Source: Lysobacter sp. (lineage in GTDB: Bacteria > Pseudomonadota > Gammaproteobacteria > Xanthomonadales > Xanthomonadaceae). Taken from it: a DNA stretch of 64,000 nt. Location: contig JABFRN010000001.1 of NCBI GenBank assembly GCA_013141175.1, forward strand, positions 2,872,001 through 2,936,000. Direction: 5' to 3'. A model generated the notes under the pieces. The model was not told the origin of the DNA and did not search any database. It saw only the letters and a list, made by a program, of their open reading frames with translations. Below, piece after piece: positions 1-12,082 of this stretch (the stretch's first letter is position 1; every line of letters starts with the position of its first letter). A program made the position numbers and the translations under genes.

Positions 1-434
1 GCATCGGTTTCCGCATCGGCCAGCGCAAGCTGGTGTCGAACTACGAAGCGGTGGCGGAAATCCTGACCGTTCCACAGATCACCCCGGTACCCGGGGCGCA
101 CAGCTGGATGCTCGGCGTCGCCAACGTGCGCAGCAACCTGCTGCCGGTGGTGGACCTCAAACAGTTCCTCGAAGGCGCCCGTTCTGTGCTGCACGAGGGG
201 CACCAGAAAGTGATGGTGCTGCGTCAGCCCGGTGGCGACGTGGCGGTGACCATCGACGAACTCTATGGCCAGCGCTCGTTCATGGACGAGCAGCAGGTCG
301 AACCCGAAGGCCTGGCCGACGGGCGTTACGCCGGTTTCATCGACCGTGCATACCGGGTTGCGGACGACGTCTGGGGCGTTTTCAGCCTCGATCGTCTTGT
401 GCGCACGCCCGAATTCCGACACGCAGCCGTCTGA
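1..434 (+). CDS. pilI: PilI-like CheW adaptor (5' partial)
   Basis: The open frame runs from position 3 to TGA at 432-434 and is open at the window edge, so the true start lies upstream. The visible 143 residues read [20 protein letters not shown] at the left end and contain the CheW core: a VPQITPVPG segment, a [15 protein letters not shown] strand-turn and a terminal DRLVRTPEF. CheW-type adaptors couple a receptor to a CheA-type kinase. The next genes are pilJ and chpA, so this is the PilI adaptor of the Pil-Chp type IV pilus system rather than a flagellar CheW. It ends 49 nt before pilJ and is probably cotranscribed with it. Nothing looks broken in the visible part. Confidence 0.88.
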   Translation, partial: IGFRIGQRKLVSNYEAVAEILTVPQITPVPGAHSWMLGVANVRSNLLPVVDLKQFLEGARSVLHEGHQKVMVLRQPGGDVAVTIDELYGQRSFMDEQQVEPEGLADGRYAGFIDRAYRVADDVWGVFSLDRLVRTPEFRHAAV

Positions 435-483
435 CGGCACACACTTTTCAACTGCAACCGTTCAAACGAGATCGAGGCGAGAC

Positions 484-2505
484 ATGAGCACTGTGATGGA
501 TAGCGTCGCCGGCAAAGGCCGCAGTCAGAGCACGACCCTGTGGCTGTGGGTCATGGCGATATCGCTAGTCCTCTTCGCGACCAACACGGGTTACGCCCTG
601 TGGAAGACCGCGCGCTTCGGCGGCGCCAACACCTCCGCCTCGAATCTGCAGGTGAATTCGCAGAAGCTGGCCAACCTCGGCCGCGAGGCGATCAACGGCG
701 ACGCGGCGTCGTTCAAAGCCTTCGCCGCCACCAAGGAACAGATCGTCGCCGACGTGAAGGTCCTCAACGACCGCTTCGGCAACGCACCCGACGTGTCCGG
801 TCCGATCAGCACCGTCACCTCGACGTGGACGCCGATGGGCAAGAACGCCGACCAGGTCATCGCTTCGGAGGCCGCGGTGCTCGCGTTGTCCAACAACGCC
901 AAGCGCTTCACCGACCGCGTGCCCCAGCTTCAGGCGCAGCTCGACGAAGTGGTGCGCGCGATGTCCGCCAGCGGCGCGCCGTCCTCGCAGATCTACATCG
1001 CGCTGCGCCAGGTGGTGCTGGCCGCATCCATGGCCCGGCGCGTCGCCGAAATCCGCGCGGGCGGCCCCGGCGCCGCGCTTGCCGGCGATGCGCTCAACCG
1101 AGATGCGGGCGTGTTCGCCCAGGTGTTGAACGGCCTGCGCAACGGCGATCAGGCGATGAACGTACAGAAACTCAGCAACGCCGCAGCCCTGGGCGCGCTG
1201 AACCAGGCCAATGGCCAATGGGCCGAGATGAAGAAGGATCTCGATGCGATCCTGGCTTCGTCGCAGAGCCTGTTCCGCGCCCAGTCGGCCGCCACCGAAT
1301 TGACCGCCGGCGCCGACCGCCTGCTCGGCGACAGCGAAAACCTGTTCCGCGCATTCACCGCATTCGGCTCGCTGCGCGACACCAGTTTTCTCGGCAACAT
1401 CTGGGTCAGCATCATTTCCGGCCTGGCCGCATTGGCCTCGATCATCTTCCTGGCGCTCGGTCTGAGCCGCGCGCAGAAAAACCGGTTCGAGAGTTCGATG
1501 GAACTCAACAACCGCAACCAGGAGGCGATCATGCGCCTGCTGGACGAAATGGGTTCGCTCGCGGAAGGCGATCTCACCGTGAAGGCGACCGTGACCGAGG
1601 ATATGACCGGCGCGATCGCGGACTCGATCAACTTCGCGGTCGAACAGCTCCGCAGCCTGGTGCAGACCATCAACGACACCTCGGTGCAGGTGGCCTCCAG
1701 CGCGCAGGAAACCCAGGCGACCGCGATGCATCTGGCCGAAGCCGCCGAGCATCAGGCGCAGCAGATCAACACCGCGACCAGCCGCATCAACGAAATCGCG
1801 ACCTCGATCGGCCAGGTGTCGCGCAACTCCGCCGAATCCGCGGACGTGGCGCAGCGCTCCGTGGAACTCTCCACCAAGGGTGCCGGCGTGGTGCGCCAGA
1901 CGATCGTCGGCATGGACTCGATCCGCGGCCAGATCCAGGAAACCTCGAAGCGAATCAAGCGTCTGGGCGAAAGCTCGCAGGAAATCGGCTCGATCGTCGA
2001 ACTCATCAACGACATTTCGGAACAGACCAACATCCTCGCGCTGAACGCCGCCATCCAGGCGGCCTCGGCCGGCGAGGCGGGCCGCGGATTCGCGGTGGTG
2101 GCCGACGAAGTGCAGCGACTCGCGGAACGCACCTCCAACGCGACCAAGCGAATCGAAGCGCTGGTGCAGACCATTCAGGCCGATACCAACGAAGCAGTGA
2201 GCTCGATGGAGCAGACGACCTCCGAAGTGGTCGCCGGCGCAAGACTGGCCGAGGACGCGGGTACCGCGCTTGGCGAAATCGAAACGGTGTCGAACACGCT
2301 CGCGAGCCTGATTCAGGGCATCTCCAGCGCCGCGCAGCAGCAGTCCGCCGCGGCGACGGATATCACCCAGACGATGACCACGATTCAATCGATCACCGCG
2401 CAGACCTCGGAGGGTGCGAACCAGACCGCCGAGTCGATCGGAAATCTCGCGCAACTGGCGGCCGATCTGCGCCGTTCGGTCGCCGACTTCAAGCTCCCGG
2501 TCTGA
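484..2505 (+). CDS. pilJ: PilJ, type IV pilus methyl-accepting chemotaxis receptor
   Basis: This 673-residue protein is close to the usual PilJ length. It has a transmembrane segment at about residues 19-40, a periplasmic PilJ-type sensing region, a second membrane segment at about 304-328 ([15 protein letters not shown]), a HAMP-like stretch and a cytoplasmic MCP signalling helix bundle. The conserved hairpin tip includes [15 protein letters not shown] near residues 512-527. ATG 484 is preferred over the longer in-frame opening at 265 because it follows a purine-rich GAGGCGAG and directly precedes the first membrane helix. In related systems PilJ senses pilus or surface cues and signals through PilI/ChpC to ChpA. 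It lies between pilI and chpA in the same direction. Confidence 0.95.
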   Translation: MSTVMDSVAGKGRSQSTTLWLWVMAISLVLFATNTGYALWKTARFGGANTSASNLQVNSQKLANLGREAINGDAASFKAFAATKEQIVADVKVLNDRFGNAPDVSGPISTVTSTWTPMGKNADQVIASEAAVLALSNNAKRFTDRVPQLQAQLDEVVRAMSASGAPSSQIYIALRQVVLAASMARRVAEIRAGGPGAALAGDALNRDAGVFAQVLNGLRNGDQAMNVQKLSNAAALGALNQANGQWAEMKKDLDAILASSQSLFRAQSAATELTAGADRLLGDSENLFRAFTAFGSLRDTSFLGNIWVSIISGLAALASIIFLALGLSRAQKNRFESSMELNNRNQEAIMRLLDEMGSLAEGDLTVKATVTEDMTGAIADSINFAVEQLRSLVQTINDTSVQVASSAQETQATAMHLAEAAEHQAQQINTATSRINEIATSIGQVSRNSAESADVAQRSVELSTKGAGVVRQTIVGMDSIRGQIQETSKRIKRLGESSQEIGSIVELINDISEQTNILALNAAIQAASAGEAGRGFAVVADEVQRLAERTSNATKRIEALVQTIQADTNEAVSSMEQTTSEVVAGARLAEDAGTALGEIETVSNTLASLIQGISSAAQQQSAAATDITQTMTTIQSITAQTSEGANQTAESIGNLAQLAADLRRSVADFKLPV

Positions 2506-2594
2506 TCCGACGAATCGCTGCGGAGCACTAGCGAGATGATCCGAATGTTTTCCGATCTTGAAACCCGACGCGCCGGCGCCGGTGGGGGCGCACG

Positions 2595-5500
2595 ATGACG
2601 GCCCTCCACGAGGCGATCGAATACAGCGCGCTGGGCTGGGTCAAACCCGAGCTCGACGAGACCCTGCGCCTGGTCCGCGTCGAGGTCGAAGGCTTCGCCG
2701 ACGATCCGACCGACACCAGCCGCATGCGTGTCTGCACCGAACTGCTGCACCAGGTGCAGGGCACCCTGCGCATGGTGGAGCTTTACGCCCCGGCGATGGT
2801 CGCCGAAGAAATGGAGCGGCTGTCGGTCGCGTTGCAGAACGGCGAAGGCGTCGCCGGTCATGCGCTCGATCGCGACGTCGCCTGTTCCGCGCTGATGCGC
2901 GGCGTGGTGTTGTTGCCGGATTATCTCGAGCGTCTGCAGAGCGGCCACAAGGAAATTTCGATCGTCCTGTTGCCGATGCTCAACGAACTGCGCGCCGCCC
3001 GTGGCGACGCCGGCCTGAGCGAAAGCGTACTGTTCGTACCCGATCTCGACCGTGCGTTGCCGCCGTCGCTGCCGCGCGCGGCCCCGCAGTCGGCCGCCGC
3101 CCGCGCCAACGAAGTCGCGCCGCATCTCGCGCGTTTGCGCGATGCGCTGCGCGCATGGCCGGAACAGGGCACGCCGGGCGACACCGAAGGCCTGCACTTC
3201 GCGGCCGAAGCCTTGCTCGCCCGCACCGCCGACGAATCCCAGCGCCGCATGCTGTGGGTGGCTTCGATGGTCGCCGGCGCGCTGCGCGATGGTGCGATGA
3301 CGTCCAGCGCCGGCCTGCGCCAGGCGTTCGCCAGCGTCGATCGCGAAACGCGCGGCGCGTTCAACCAAAGCGGATTCGATGCGCCGCGGCCCGATGCCGC
3401 GCTCGAACCGACCCGCCAGCTGCTGTATCACGTCGCGCACAGCGAATCGGTGCATCCGGCGCTGATGAAGCTGCGTGAAGTGTTCGATCTGGACGCGCTG
3501 CGCCCGACCGAATCCGAACTCGACCATGCCCGCGGCAGCGTCGCCGGCCGCAATCGTTCGCTGCTCGATACGGTCGCTGCGGCGGTGAAGGAAGACCTGC
3601 TGCGCGTGAAGGATGCGCTCGATCTTTATCTGCGCACCAGCCAGAACGATCCGGCCGCTCTGCAGCCGCAGGCGGAAGCGCTGCAGCGCGTTTCCGACAC
3701 CCTCGGCATGCTCGGCCTCGGCCTCGCGCGCACGCTTGTGCAGCAACAGCGCGATGCAATGCAGGAAATCGTCGACAGCAAGCGCAAGGCCGACGAAACC
3801 GCGCTGCTCGATATCGCTGGCGCGCTGCTGTACGTCGACGCTTCGCTCGACGATCAGGTCGCGCGTCTGGCCAGCGGCGACGGCGCCGACACCGAGGAAG
3901 ATCTCGCCGGTGCCGAAGCCCGCAAGGTGCTCGATGTGCTCGTGCGCGAAGCGATCACCAACTTCGCGTCCGCGCGCCAGGCGTTCGATGCGTTCGTCGA
4001 AACCAGTTGGAACCATGCCGAACTGGCGCCGGTGCCGAAACTCCTGCGCGACGTGTCCGGCGCGCTGAATATCCTTGAGTTGCCGCAGCCGGCGCAGTAT
4101 CTCGACGGCGTGCGGATGTACACCGAAGTCGAACTGCTCGACCGCCACCGCATCCCCAACGGCCGCCAGCTCGACACCTTCGCGGATGCGCTCGCCAGTC
4201 TCGAGTACTACCTCGAAGCGTTGCGTGACCGGCGTGCCACGCGCGACGATATTCTCGACATCACCCGCAACAGTCTCGAAACGCTCGGCTATTGGCCGCT
4301 GCCGGCCGAGCGTGCCGTGGCGCCCGTGGTCGAGGCGCCCGCTTTCGCTCCGAGGGTCGCCGAAGCCGCGCCTGGAATCCCCGTTTCCATGCCGGAACCG
4401 GTCGAGTCGTCCATCGCCGAAACGACGCACGCCGAGCAGTTCAGCGTCGCGCCGCCTGCGGAAGAACGGTTCGTTGAAGAACTGCTTGTTGAAGCGCGCC
4501 TTGTTGAAGAGCCGCTTGTTCAAGAACAACCGGCTCAACAAGAGCCCGTTCACGAAGAGCAGGTTCACGAAGAGCAGGTTCAAGCGGCGCTGGTTCCAGA
4601 ACTGCCGGCTCATGAGCTGCCTGTCCGAGAACAGTTCGTCGAAGAGGCGCTTGTCGACGGACCTGCAGTCGAAGAGCCTGCCGTTGAAGAGCTTGCGGTC
4701 GAAGAGCCTGAGGCCGTTGCAGCGGAACCGCCGGCTGCGCCTTTCGTTCCGTTGTTCCTGCCTCCGCGCGAAACCGCGCCCGCACCGGCGCGCGACGAAA
4801 CCCCGCCTGCGCCTGCGGCCGTACCGGTACAGGTGTCGACCGGCTTCGACACGACCAGCGACGATATCGACGACGAAATCCGCGAAATCTTCCTCGAAGA
4901 ATTCGAAGAGGAAATCGCCAACCTCGGACAGCTGTTGCCGGCCTGGAAGGCCGATCCCGGCAATATCGAACGGCTGCAGCCGGTGCGCCGCGTGTTCCAC
5001 ACGCTCAAGGGCAGCGGCCGTCTGGTCGGCGCCAAGACGCTCGGCGAGTTCAGCTGGAAGATCGAGAACATGCTGAACCGGGTGCGCGACGGGCATCGCC
5101 CGGCGACGTCGCCGGTGATCGCGATCGTCGAGCAGGCCTATGTGGCCTTGCCGCAATTGCATGCAGCGCTGCGCGGCGATGGTGCCGTCACGACCGATCT
5201 GCGCGCGATCGAAGCCTTCGCCGACCGTATCGCCGGTGGCGAGGAAGTGATGCCGATGGCGGCAGCCGCCAAAGCCGTCGAGGCCGCGCCGGTCGTTGCC
5301 TTCGAGGCGGTGGTGGCGGATTTCACGGCCGGTGCGCTCATCGAAAGCGAAGACGAAGGCATTCCGGTCAGCGTCGACGCGGTCCTGTTCGAAATCCTGC
5401 AAGCGGAAGTCGGCGGACATCTCAATACGATCGACGGTTGGCTGGCGCGTGCGCACGGGACGCAAGCCGTCGCCGATGAGCCGCTGGTGCGTGCGATCCA

Positions 5501-8500
5501 CACCATGAACGGCGCATTCGCGATGACCGAAGTGCCGTCGATCACCGATGCGCTGACGCCGGCCGAGGGTTACGTGCGTCGTCTGCTCGCATCTGCGGGT
5601 GCGGCCGACGCAGAAGGCGTGGCCGCGATCGCCGAGTTGACCCACCGCGTCCGCGATACCATCGCTGCGTTGTCGACAGCAGGCGGCCGAGTGCCGCATT
5701 GCGATGCGCTCGCCGCGCGTTTCGTCGAGTTGCGCGATCGCCTGCCCGAATCCAGGCCGGTCAGCGCGGTCGATGAGCCGCTCGAGTACAAGCACGACGA
5801 GACCCATGCGTCTCGCGACATCGAACTCACCGATCTCGATCTCAGCGCATACGGGAATTTCGATGTTGCGCCGCCAGCGCCGCCTGTCGTCGAGACGGTG
5901 GGCGCCGACCCGCAGCTTGAAGTCATGCCCTTGGACAGCGACATCGAAGATGAATTGGCGCGCCTGCTTGGCCAGTCGGTAGTCGCGCCCGCCGCGACCT
6001 TGACGCCGACCGAAGCCGACGCGGGCGTTGCGACCGATCCGGAAGACGCCAAACGCCTGTTGGCGCTGATGGAGTCTTACGAAGCCGAACGTCTCGAAGC
6101 AGAACGCCTCGAAGCCGAGCGTCTCGAAGCGGAACGCCTCGAGGCCGAACACCTTGAAGCCGAACGTCTCGAAGTCGAGCGTCTCGAAGCGGAACGCCTC
6201 GAGGCCGAACGCCTTGAAGTCGAGCGTCTCGAAGCGGAACGCCTTGAAGCCGAGCGTCTCGAAGCCGAACGCCTCGAAGTCGAGCGTCTCGAAGCCGAGC
6301 GTCTCGAAGCCGAACGCCTTGAAGCCGAGCGTCTCGAAGCCGAACGCCTTGAAGCCGAGCGTCTCGAAGCCGAACGCCTCGAAGTCGAGCGTCTCGAAGC
6401 CGAACGTCTCGAAGCGGAACGCCTTGAAGCGGAACGCCTTGAAGCGGAACGCCTTGAAGCCGAACGCCTTGAAGCCGAACGCGCCGAAATTGAACGTCTT
6501 GAAGCCGAGCGTCTCGAAGCTGCGCTTCGCGGGCAGGGTGCGCAGGACTTCGACACCCAGGAAGAAGAACGCCTGGAAGCCGAAAGCCGCGAAGCGGAAC
6601 TGCTCGAAGCCGAGCGCCTGCTCGCTGAAGGCGGCGAGCCGGAGCCGGGCGAGCATATCGAGTTGCCGGCGTTTGCCGATTTCGGCGAGATTCCCCAGCC
6701 GATCCCGCTGGTCGACGCGATTGCGCCCGACCCGGTGGCCGCGAATACGGCGCCGACGGTGTTGACCGGCGCGAGCGTGATCGATCCGGATATCGGGCTG
6801 GACATGTCCGATCTCGATTCCGACCTCGTCGATATCTTCGTCGAGGAAGGACACGATCTGCTCGATCACTCCGACCAGATGCTGGTGCGTCTGCGCGAGC
6901 GCCCGGACGAACGCGAAGCGATCATCGGTCTGCAGCGCGATCTGCATACGCTCAAGGGTGGCGCGCGCATGGCCGGCATCATGGCCATCGGCGAACTCGG
7001 CCATGCCATGGAATCGCTGCTCGAAGCGGCGGCCGAGCATCGCCTGCAGCTCGAAAAACAGGATATTCCGCTGCTGGAGCGCGGCTTCGACCGTTTGCAC
7101 ACCATGGTCACCCGCGTCGGCGACCGACGTGCGGTGGCGATGCCGGACATCCTGATCACCGCCTTCGATGCCCGGGCCATCGGCATCCCCGTCGAGTTGC
7201 CCGCAGAGGCGCCGCTCGATGCACGGGGCGATGTCGAGGCAGTCCACGTCGAAGAGGCTTTCCTCGACGCGGTGTCCGAAGACGCATCGACCGCTGGAAC
7301 GCATGCGTCCGGCTCGCCCGACGCCGAAGCGATCTCCGTCGAGGAGATTTCCCTGGGCGACTACGCTTTCGAAGATTTCACCTTCGATGCGCCGGCACGG
7401 GAAGTGCCTGCAGACGACGTCGCCCTTGTCGAAGACAGCATCGACACCACCGTGGTCGAAGTGGCCGTGGTCGATACGACCGCGCTCGAAGCCGGCGAAC
7501 TCGCCGAACCGACGCTGGTCGAACAGACCTTCATCGAAGACGCCAACGTCGACGATGCCATCGTCAGCTTGGTCGCGTCGCCTGAAGTGGCTGAGCATGC
7601 CGCTGCCGATGAGGCCGTTGCCGACGCCGCGAACGAAGCGGTCGTCGATGCCGCCCTTCCGTCGGCGCAGAGTTATGCAGCGCTGCCCGCGCTGAAGCCG
7701 TTGTCCGTACCGATGGAGTTCGGCGTGAGCGCCGACGACGACGTCGGTCTGCGCGGTTCGCAGGAACAGGTGCGCGTCCGCGCAGAACTGCTCGACCGCC
7801 TGGTGAACTACGCCGGTGAAGTCGCGATCTATCGCTCGCGCCTCGAACAGCAGCTCGGTGCGTTCCGTGGCGCCACCGCCGAAATGGAGCAGACCAATAC
7901 GCGTCTGCGCGACCAGTTGCGCCGTCTCGATATCGAAACCGAAGCGCAGATCATCGCGCGCTACCAGCGCGAGGGCGAAACCCGCGACGCGACCTTCGAC
8001 CCGCTGGAACTCGACCGCTTCTCCAACCTGCAGCAGCTGTCGCGCGCGCTCGCGGAAACCGCGGCCGACCTGGGCAGCCTGCACAACACGCTCGACGATC
8101 TGACCCAGGGTTACGAAACGCTGCTGCTGCAACAGTCCCGCGTGAGTTCGGAACTGCAGGAAGGTCTGATGCGCACCCGCATGGTGCCGTTCGACACCGT
8201 GGTTCCGCGCCTGCGTCGCGTGCTGCGCCAGGCGGCGACCGACACCGGCAAGCAGGTCCAGCTCAAGCTCGACGGCGCGCAGGGCGAACTCGACCGCAAC
8301 GTGCTGGAGCGCATGACCGCGCCGCTGGAGCACATGCTCCGCAATGCGATGGCGCACGGCCTCGAAAAACCCGCCAAGCGCAAACAGGCCGGCAAGCCCG
8401 AAGAGGGCACGGTCACCATCGCGGTGCGCAAGGAAGGTTCGGAAGTCGTGCTGCAGATCAGCGACGACGGCGCTGGCCTCGACCGCAAGGCGATCCGCGA

Positions 8501-9578
8501 ACGCGGCGAAACCCGTGGTCTCGTGCGCAAGGGCGTCGCCCTGTCCAACGCGCAGTTGGATGCGCTGATCCTCGAGCCCGGCTTCTCCACCGCCGAGGAA
8601 GTGAGCCGGCTCGCCGGCCGTGGCGTCGGCATGGACGTGGTCGCCAGCGAAGTGCGCCAGCTCGGCGGTACGCTCGACATCCAGTCCGAGCGGAGCGTCG
8701 GCACGGTCTTCACGCTGCGCCTGCCGCAGACCCTCGCGGTCACCCAGGCGGCGTTCGTGCGCATCGGCGAAACCACGTTCGCGGTGCCGATCGCATCGGT
8801 CCGAGGCGTCGGCCGAATCCGTCGCGAGGAACTGACGAAGGGAGACCTCACCAGTTACCGCTACGGCAACGAAGAGTATGTGCTGCACGATCTCGGCAAG
8901 CTGCTCGGCCACGCGCCGGCGAAAGCCGAAGGCCAGCTGCAGATGCCGCTGCTGCTCACCCGTTCGGGCGATCTGCACATCGCGGTGACCGTGGACCAGA
9001 TCATCGGCAACCGCGAAATCGTGGTGAAGCCGATCGGCCCGCAGGTCGCGTCGATTCCAGGCATCTTCGGCGCCACCATCATGGGCGACGGCAGCGTCAT
9101 GGTGATCCTCGACATCGCGCCGCTGGTGCGCCGTCAGGCCGCGCTGCTGCCGGAGGTCGAAGAGGAAGCGCAACTGCCCGCCGCCGAACAGCGCGCGGTA
9201 CCGCTGGTCATGGTGGTCGACGACTCGATCACCATGCGCAAGGTGAGCAGCCGCGTACTCGAGCGCAACAACTTCGAAGTGGTCACCGCGAAAGACGGCA
9301 TCGATGCCCTGGAACGCATGGTCGATCGCGTACCGGACCTGATGCTGCTCGATATCGAAATGCCGCGCATGGACGGCTACGAGCTGGCGACCGCGATGAA
9401 GGCCGATCCACGCCTGGCCAATGTGCCGATCATCATGATCACCTCGCGTACCGGCGACAAACACCGCCAGCGCGCGATGGATATCGGCGTCAATCGCTAC
9501 CTCGGCAAGCCTTATCAGGAAAACGAGCTGATGCGCAACGTGTTCTCCCTGCTGGAAGCGGTGAGGTCCGATGCCTGA
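2595..9578 (+). CDS. chpA: ChpA/PilL hybrid histidine kinase with multiple Hpt domains
   Basis: A 2327-residue CheA-type hybrid kinase for twitching motility. Hpt-like His motifs are seen at H52 (HQVQGTLRM), H802 (FHTLKGSGR), H969 (IHTMNGAFA) and H1451 (LHTLKGGAR). Other Hpt-like segments in the N-terminal third lack a His. A Pro/Val/Glu-rich linker covers about 570-740. Residues 1163-1307 are 29 uninterrupted five-residue units of the EAERL type. The kinase core follows: dimerisation helices from about 1730, an N-box ([12 protein letters not shown]) near 1912, a DDGAG G-box, a CheW-like domain, then a C-terminal receiver from about 2201 with VVDDS and phospho-Asp D2253 ([11 protein letters not shown]). 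It starts 89 nt after pilJ and its stop overlaps the chpB start. The repeat-rich middle is not part of the usual family architecture. Confidence 0.95.
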   Translation: MTALHEAIEYSALGWVKPELDETLRLVRVEVEGFADDPTDTSRMRVCTELLHQVQGTLRMVELYAPAMVAEEMERLSVALQNGEGVAGHALDRDVACSALMRGVVLLPDYLERLQSGHKEISIVLLPMLNELRAARGDAGLSESVLFVPDLDRALPPSLPRAAPQSAAARANEVAPHLARLRDALRAWPEQGTPGDTEGLHFAAEALLARTADESQRRMLWVASMVAGALRDGAMTSSAGLRQAFASVDRETRGAFNQSGFDAPRPDAALEPTRQLLYHVAHSESVHPALMKLREVFDLDALRPTESELDHARGSVAGRNRSLLDTVAAAVKEDLLRVKDALDLYLRTSQNDPAALQPQAEALQRVSDTLGMLGLGLARTLVQQQRDAMQEIVDSKRKADETALLDIAGALLYVDASLDDQVARLASGDGADTEEDLAGAEARKVLDVLVREAITNFASARQAFDAFVETSWNHAELAPVPKLLRDVSGALNILELPQPAQYLDGVRMYTEVELLDRHRIPNGRQLDTFADALASLEYYLEALRDRRATRDDILDITRNSLETLGYWPLPAERAVAPVVEAPAFAPRVAEAAPGIPVSMPEPVESSIAETTHAEQFSVAPPAEERFVEELLVEARLVEEPLVQEQPAQQEPVHEEQVHEEQVQAALVPELPAHELPVREQFVEEALVDGPAVEEPAVEELAVEEPEAVAAEPPAAPFVPLFLPPRETAPAPARDETPPAPAAVPVQVSTGFDTTSDDIDDEIREIFLEEFEEEIANLGQLLPAWKADPGNIERLQPVRRVFHTLKGSGRLVGAKTLGEFSWKIENMLNRVRDGHRPATSPVIAIVEQAYVALPQLHAALRGDGAVTTDLRAIEAFADRIAGGEEVMPMAAAAKAVEAAPVVAFEAVVADFTAGALIESEDEGIPVSVDAVLFEILQAEVGGHLNTIDGWLARAHGTQAVADEPLVRAIHTMNGAFAMTEVPSITDALTPAEGYVRRLLASAGAADAEGVAAIAELTHRVRDTIAALSTAGGRVPHCDALAARFVELRDRLPESRPVSAVDEPLEYKHDETHASRDIELTDLDLSAYGNFDVAPPAPPVVETVGADPQLEVMPLDSDIEDELARLLGQSVVAPAATLTPTEADAGVATDPEDAKRLLALMESYEAERLEAERLEAERLEAERLEAEHLEAERLEVERLEAERLEAERLEVERLEAERLEAERLEAERLEVERLEAERLEAERLEAERLEAERLEAERLEAERLEVERLEAERLEAERLEAERLEAERLEAERLEAERAEIERLEAERLEAALRGQGAQDFDTQEEERLEAESREAELLEAERLLAEGGEPEPGEHIELPAFADFGEIPQPIPLVDAIAPDPVAANTAPTVLTGASVIDPDIGLDMSDLDSDLVDIFVEEGHDLLDHSDQMLVRLRERPDEREAIIGLQRDLHTLKGGARMAGIMAIGELGHAMESLLEAAAEHRLQLEKQDIPLLERGFDRLHTMVTRVGDRRAVAMPDILITAFDARAIGIPVELPAEAPLDARGDVEAVHVEEAFLDAVSEDASTAGTHASGSPDAEAISVEEISLGDYAFEDFTFDAPAREVPADDVALVEDSIDTTVVEVAVVDTTALEAGELAEPTLVEQTFIEDANVDDAIVSLVASPEVAEHAAADEAVADAANEAVVDAALPSAQSYAALPALKPLSVPMEFGVSADDDVGLRGSQEQVRVRAELLDRLVNYAGEVAIYRSRLEQQLGAFRGATAEMEQTNTRLRDQLRRLDIETEAQIIARYQREGETRDATFDPLELDRFSNLQQLSRALAETAADLGSLHNTLDDLTQGYETLLLQQSRVSSELQEGLMRTRMVPFDTVVPRLRRVLRQAATDTGKQVQLKLDGAQGELDRNVLERMTAPLEHMLRNAMAHGLEKPAKRKQAGKPEEGTVTIAVRKEGSEVVLQISDDGAGLDRKAIRERGETRGLVRKGVALSNAQLDALILEPGFSTAEEVSRLAGRGVGMDVVASEVRQLGGTLDIQSERSVGTVFTLRLPQTLAVTQAAFVRIGETTFAVPIASVRGVGRIRREELTKGDLTSYRYGNEEYVLHDLGKLLGHAPAKAEGQLQMPLLLTRSGDLHIAVTVDQIIGNREIVVKPIGPQVASIPGIFGATIMGDGSVMVILDIAPLVRRQAALLPEVEEEAQLPAAEQRAVPLVMVVDDSITMRKVSSRVLERNNFEVVTAKDGIDALERMVDRVPDLMLLDIEMPRMDGYELATAMKADPRLANVPIIMITSRTGDKHRQRAMDIGVNRYLGKPYQENELMRNVFSLLEAVRSDA
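6081..6515 (+). repeat. 29 tandem 15-bp units inside chpA (EAERL pentapeptides)
   Basis: Counting in frame from GAA at 6081 to CTC at 6515 gives 435 bp, exactly 29 units of 15 bp. The unit is roughly GAAGCCGAACGCCTC and encodes EAERL, with variants EVERL (four), [10 protein letters not shown] and EIERL. Third-position drift (GCC/GCG/GCA, CGT/CGC, CTC/CTT) shows that the array is a series of diverged duplications. It corresponds to ChpA residues 1163-1307, between the third and fourth His-bearing Hpt motifs. The protein segment is rich in Glu, Arg, Leu and Ala and strongly helix-forming, but its period of five does not fit a heptad coiled coil. Confidence 0.95.
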
Positions 9579-11565
9579 CCAGTTCTCCAGGGAATCGATG
9601 CCGCGTGTCGTGCTGCTGGCGCGCGCAGGCAAGGCCGCCGACAACATCGCCGATGCGCTCCGCCAGGCGGGCGCCAGGCTGGTGCTGGTCGCCGATCCGT
9701 CGCAGACCGACGAAGCCGCGTTGCGCGCGCACGATCCGCAGGTCGTCCTGATCGCGCTGGAACCGAGTATCGAAAACGCGCTCGAAAAATTCGATGCGCT
9801 GTTGACGGATCCGAACCTGACCGTCATCTACGACGAAGCCGATCTCGCCGCGCATCGCGCCGGCTGGGATGCGGCGCGTTGGGTTCGCCATCTCTCGGCG
9901 AAACTGCGCCACGACACCAACGTGCTGCCGCCCGGAACCGAAAGCGACCAGGATTGGCAACCGTCTCCGGGATGGACTTCGAAACCTGCGGCGGCCTATG
10001 CCGACATGGATCTCGCGGCCTTCACCCGGGAAGCTGCGGCCAGCGCGGACAGCGTGCCCAGCGACGGCATGCCGGCGGAGTACACGCCGAGCATGCACGA
10101 TGCGCTGTCGCTGGATACGACGCTGCTCGATGCGATTCCCGTATTGCATCCGGTATCGCCACCGGCACCCCCGTCGCCTGCGGTGTTCGAGATCGATACT
10201 TTCGAGATCGAATCGTTCGAAGCCGCATCGCTGGATGCCGCTGCTTCCGGGTCGGCCGCTTCCGGGCGGATCGAGTTGGATGCGGTCGAATCGGATGTGG
10301 TCGAATCGGATGTGGTCGAATCGGATGCGGTCGAGTTGGGCGAGTCGTCGATGGACGGCATGTCCACCGAACGCCCATCTCCGGAAAGCATGCAATTCGG
10401 GAGCGCGCGGATCGAAAGCATGCAAATCGAGAGCATGCAGATCGAGAGCATGCAGATCGAAAGCGTGGAACTCGAGGACATGCAGATCGAACGCATGCCC
10501 CTCGATGCGGTGCAGTTCGAGGAGGATGCCGATAGGGCGTCACCGACAGGCAGCGTGTCGCCGATGAATCTCGACGACGATGCGTTCTTCCTCGAAGAAC
10601 TCTCGCTCGATGCTCCGGTGTCGGACGGTCGCGACATCCCGCCGATGCAATTCGATGGCGGTTTCGATACGGATCTCGATTTCGAGGGCGATGTCGAGCC
10701 CGATCTGGACTCGGTGTCGGCAACCGCCGCCACGCCGCGCGTGTTCGAAGAAGTGTTGTCCTTCGAAGCGGCGATGGCCGAGCGCATGCCCGCACCCGAA
10801 GTGGAGTCTGCGCCGTCTGCTGCCGAGCGCGCGCCGTCGGAAAGGCTCGACGGATTCCTGTCGGGGACCATGTCGCTGGCGTCGGTGGATGAATCGCCCA
10901 CCGTCGTCGAAAAGCCGGCAGCCGGACAGCGCGTGCACGACCTCTCGGCGCTTGAAGCGCGCATCTCCAACCTGTCGCTGGTCGACCTGGACGATGCTGC
11001 ATCGGACAAGTCGGGCGTGGCCGGCTTCGGTGGCGAAGTCACGGGGGTCGTGCTGGTGGAAGCCGGTCTTGGCGGCCCCGATCCCGCGCGCCAGCTGCTG
11101 TCGTCGATACCCGCCGAATTTCCTGCGGTCGTGCTGGTGCGTCTGCATCTGCAGGGCGGTCGCTACGACCGGCTGGTCGCGCAGATGGAGCGGGCGGCGG
11201 CGTTGCCGGTCGCATTGGCCCAGAACGGCGCCGACGCGACGCCCGGCACCATCTATTTCCTGCCCGACGGCATCGGTCTGGCCGCGCATCGCGGCGGACT
11301 GGAATTCACCGCGGATGGCGCGCCCGCCGAAGCGATCTTCGACGCATTGCCTGCTGGCAACAGCGCGGTCGTGTTTCTCAGCGGCAGCGATCCGCAACTG
11401 GTCGATACCGCAATGACCGCCGGTGCGCGCGGTTCGCTGGTCATCGCACAGTCGGCGGAAGACTGTTACGACGGCATCGCCTGCGCCGAGTTGCGCAAAC
11501 GCGGCGCCGCCTCCGGACTGCCCGCTGAACTCGCCGGCCGACTCGCGTCGCGCTGGCCCAGCTGA
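9571..11565 (+). CDS. chpB: ChpB-like protein with degenerate CheB methylesterase domain
   Basis: A 664-residue protein whose ATG at 9571 overlaps the last 8 nt of chpA, indicating coupled translation. Residues 1-90 resemble a receiver-like Rossmann fold ([16 protein letters not shown]). The middle (about 150-450) is acidic and low-complexity, with VVESD units near 239 and six-residue MQIESM-like units at about 274-320. The C-terminal 180 residues follow the CheB methylesterase fold: [17 protein letters not shown], a His at H526, [11 protein letters not shown] and SLVIAQ. The nucleophile motif GASTGG appears as EAGLGG (497-502), so the Ser is absent, and the catalytic-Asp loop GMGxDG is not recognisable. 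By position it is ChpB, but methylesterase activity is unlikely. Confidence 0.75.
   Translation: MPDQFSRESMPRVVLLARAGKAADNIADALRQAGARLVLVADPSQTDEAALRAHDPQVVLIALEPSIENALEKFDALLTDPNLTVIYDEADLAAHRAGWDAARWVRHLSAKLRHDTNVLPPGTESDQDWQPSPGWTSKPAAAYADMDLAAFTREAAASADSVPSDGMPAEYTPSMHDALSLDTTLLDAIPVLHPVSPPAPPSPAVFEIDTFEIESFEAASLDAAASGSAASGRIELDAVESDVVESDVVESDAVELGESSMDGMSTERPSPESMQFGSARIESMQIESMQIESMQIESVELEDMQIERMPLDAVQFEEDADRASPTGSVSPMNLDDDAFFLEELSLDAPVSDGRDIPPMQFDGGFDTDLDFEGDVEPDLDSVSATAATPRVFEEVLSFEAAMAERMPAPEVESAPSAAERAPSERLDGFLSGTMSLASVDESPTVVEKPAAGQRVHDLSALEARISNLSLVDLDDAASDKSGVAGFGGEVTGVVLVEAGLGGPDPARQLLSSIPAEFPAVVLVRLHLQGGRYDRLVAQMERAAALPVALAQNGADATPGTIYFLPDGIGLAAHRGGLEFTADGAPAEAIFDALPAGNSAVVFLSGSDPQLVDTAMTAGARGSLVIAQSAEDCYDGIACAELRKRGAASGLPAELAGRLASRWPS
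10412..10502 (+). repeat. Short tandem repeat in chpB linker (ATGCAGATCGAGAGC units)
   Basis: A run of near-identical 15-bp units (ATGCAAATCGAGAGC, ATGCAGATCGAGAGC, ATGCAGATCGAAAGC) encodes MQIES repeats in the acidic linker of the ChpB-like protein. Just upstream, at about 10288-10335, another array built on GTCGAATCGGAT encodes VESDV units. Both keep the reading frame. Confidence 0.8.
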
Positions 11566-11600
11566 TCCGACTCCACCGACGCGCATAGACGAGTATTCCC

Positions 11601-12077
11601 GTGCACACCGCGAACACCAACGATATCCGTGGCGTCCTTATCCAGATCGCGGGCTCGCAGCTGTTGCTGCCGAACGCGGCGACGGTCGAAGTGCTGTCGT
11701 ACGCCGACCCGGAGCCGATCGAGCACGCGCCGGACTGGCTGCTCGGCCAGATCCGCTGGCGCGGCTGGCGTCTGCCGATGGTGTCGTTCGCGCGCATCGC
11801 CGGCACCCATACCGAAGGCTCGTCCATCGGCACCAAGGTGATCGTGATCAAGGCGCTCGGCGGCGACCCGAAATTGCCGTACTTCGCGCTGGTGGCGCAG
11901 GGCTTCCCGCGCCTGGTCACGATTTCCCGCGACAATCTCATTGTCGACAGCGAGCACATGGAAACGCTGCCCGAAGGCATCCGCCTGCGGGTGATGTTCA
12001 ACGAAGACGTGGCCCTGGTGCCCGATCTCGATGCCGCCGAGCGGATGATCGTCGAAGTCCTGCGCCAAGCCGCGTGA
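11601..12077 (+). CDS. chpC: ChpC, CheW-like accessory adaptor
   Basis: A 158-residue CheW-domain protein starting with GTG at 11601, 35 nt after chpB. The sequence reads as a CheW beta-barrel: GVLIQIAGSQLLLPNAATVEV, then PDWLLGQIRWRGWRLPMVSF, VIVIKALG and an ISRDNLIVD segment. In the Pil-Chp system ChpC is the second adaptor next to PilI, linking receptors to ChpA. It is the last gene of the cluster; a strong palindromic repeat begins 6 nt after its stop. Some annotations would label it a second PilI-like CheW. Confidence 0.88.
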   Translation: MHTANTNDIRGVLIQIAGSQLLLPNAATVEVLSYADPEPIEHAPDWLLGQIRWRGWRLPMVSFARIAGTHTEGSSIGTKVIVIKALGGDPKLPYFALVAQGFPRLVTISRDNLIVDSEHMETLPEGIRLRVMFNEDVALVPDLDAAERMIVEVLRQAA

Positions 12078-12082
12078 TGGTG

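Noticed and set aside
6081-6515. CRISPR-like array in chpA
   Set aside because: Units are contiguous 15-mers in a reading frame with no spacers; they are coding repeats.
2385-9827. A 2480-codon open frame on the minus strand opposite chpA
   Set aside because: It is the mirror of a long GC-rich gene whose codon bias removes stops in this frame. Its protein shows only mirrored low-complexity (Phe/Gly-rich over the EAERL repeat) and no domain, while the plus strand has full ChpA homology.
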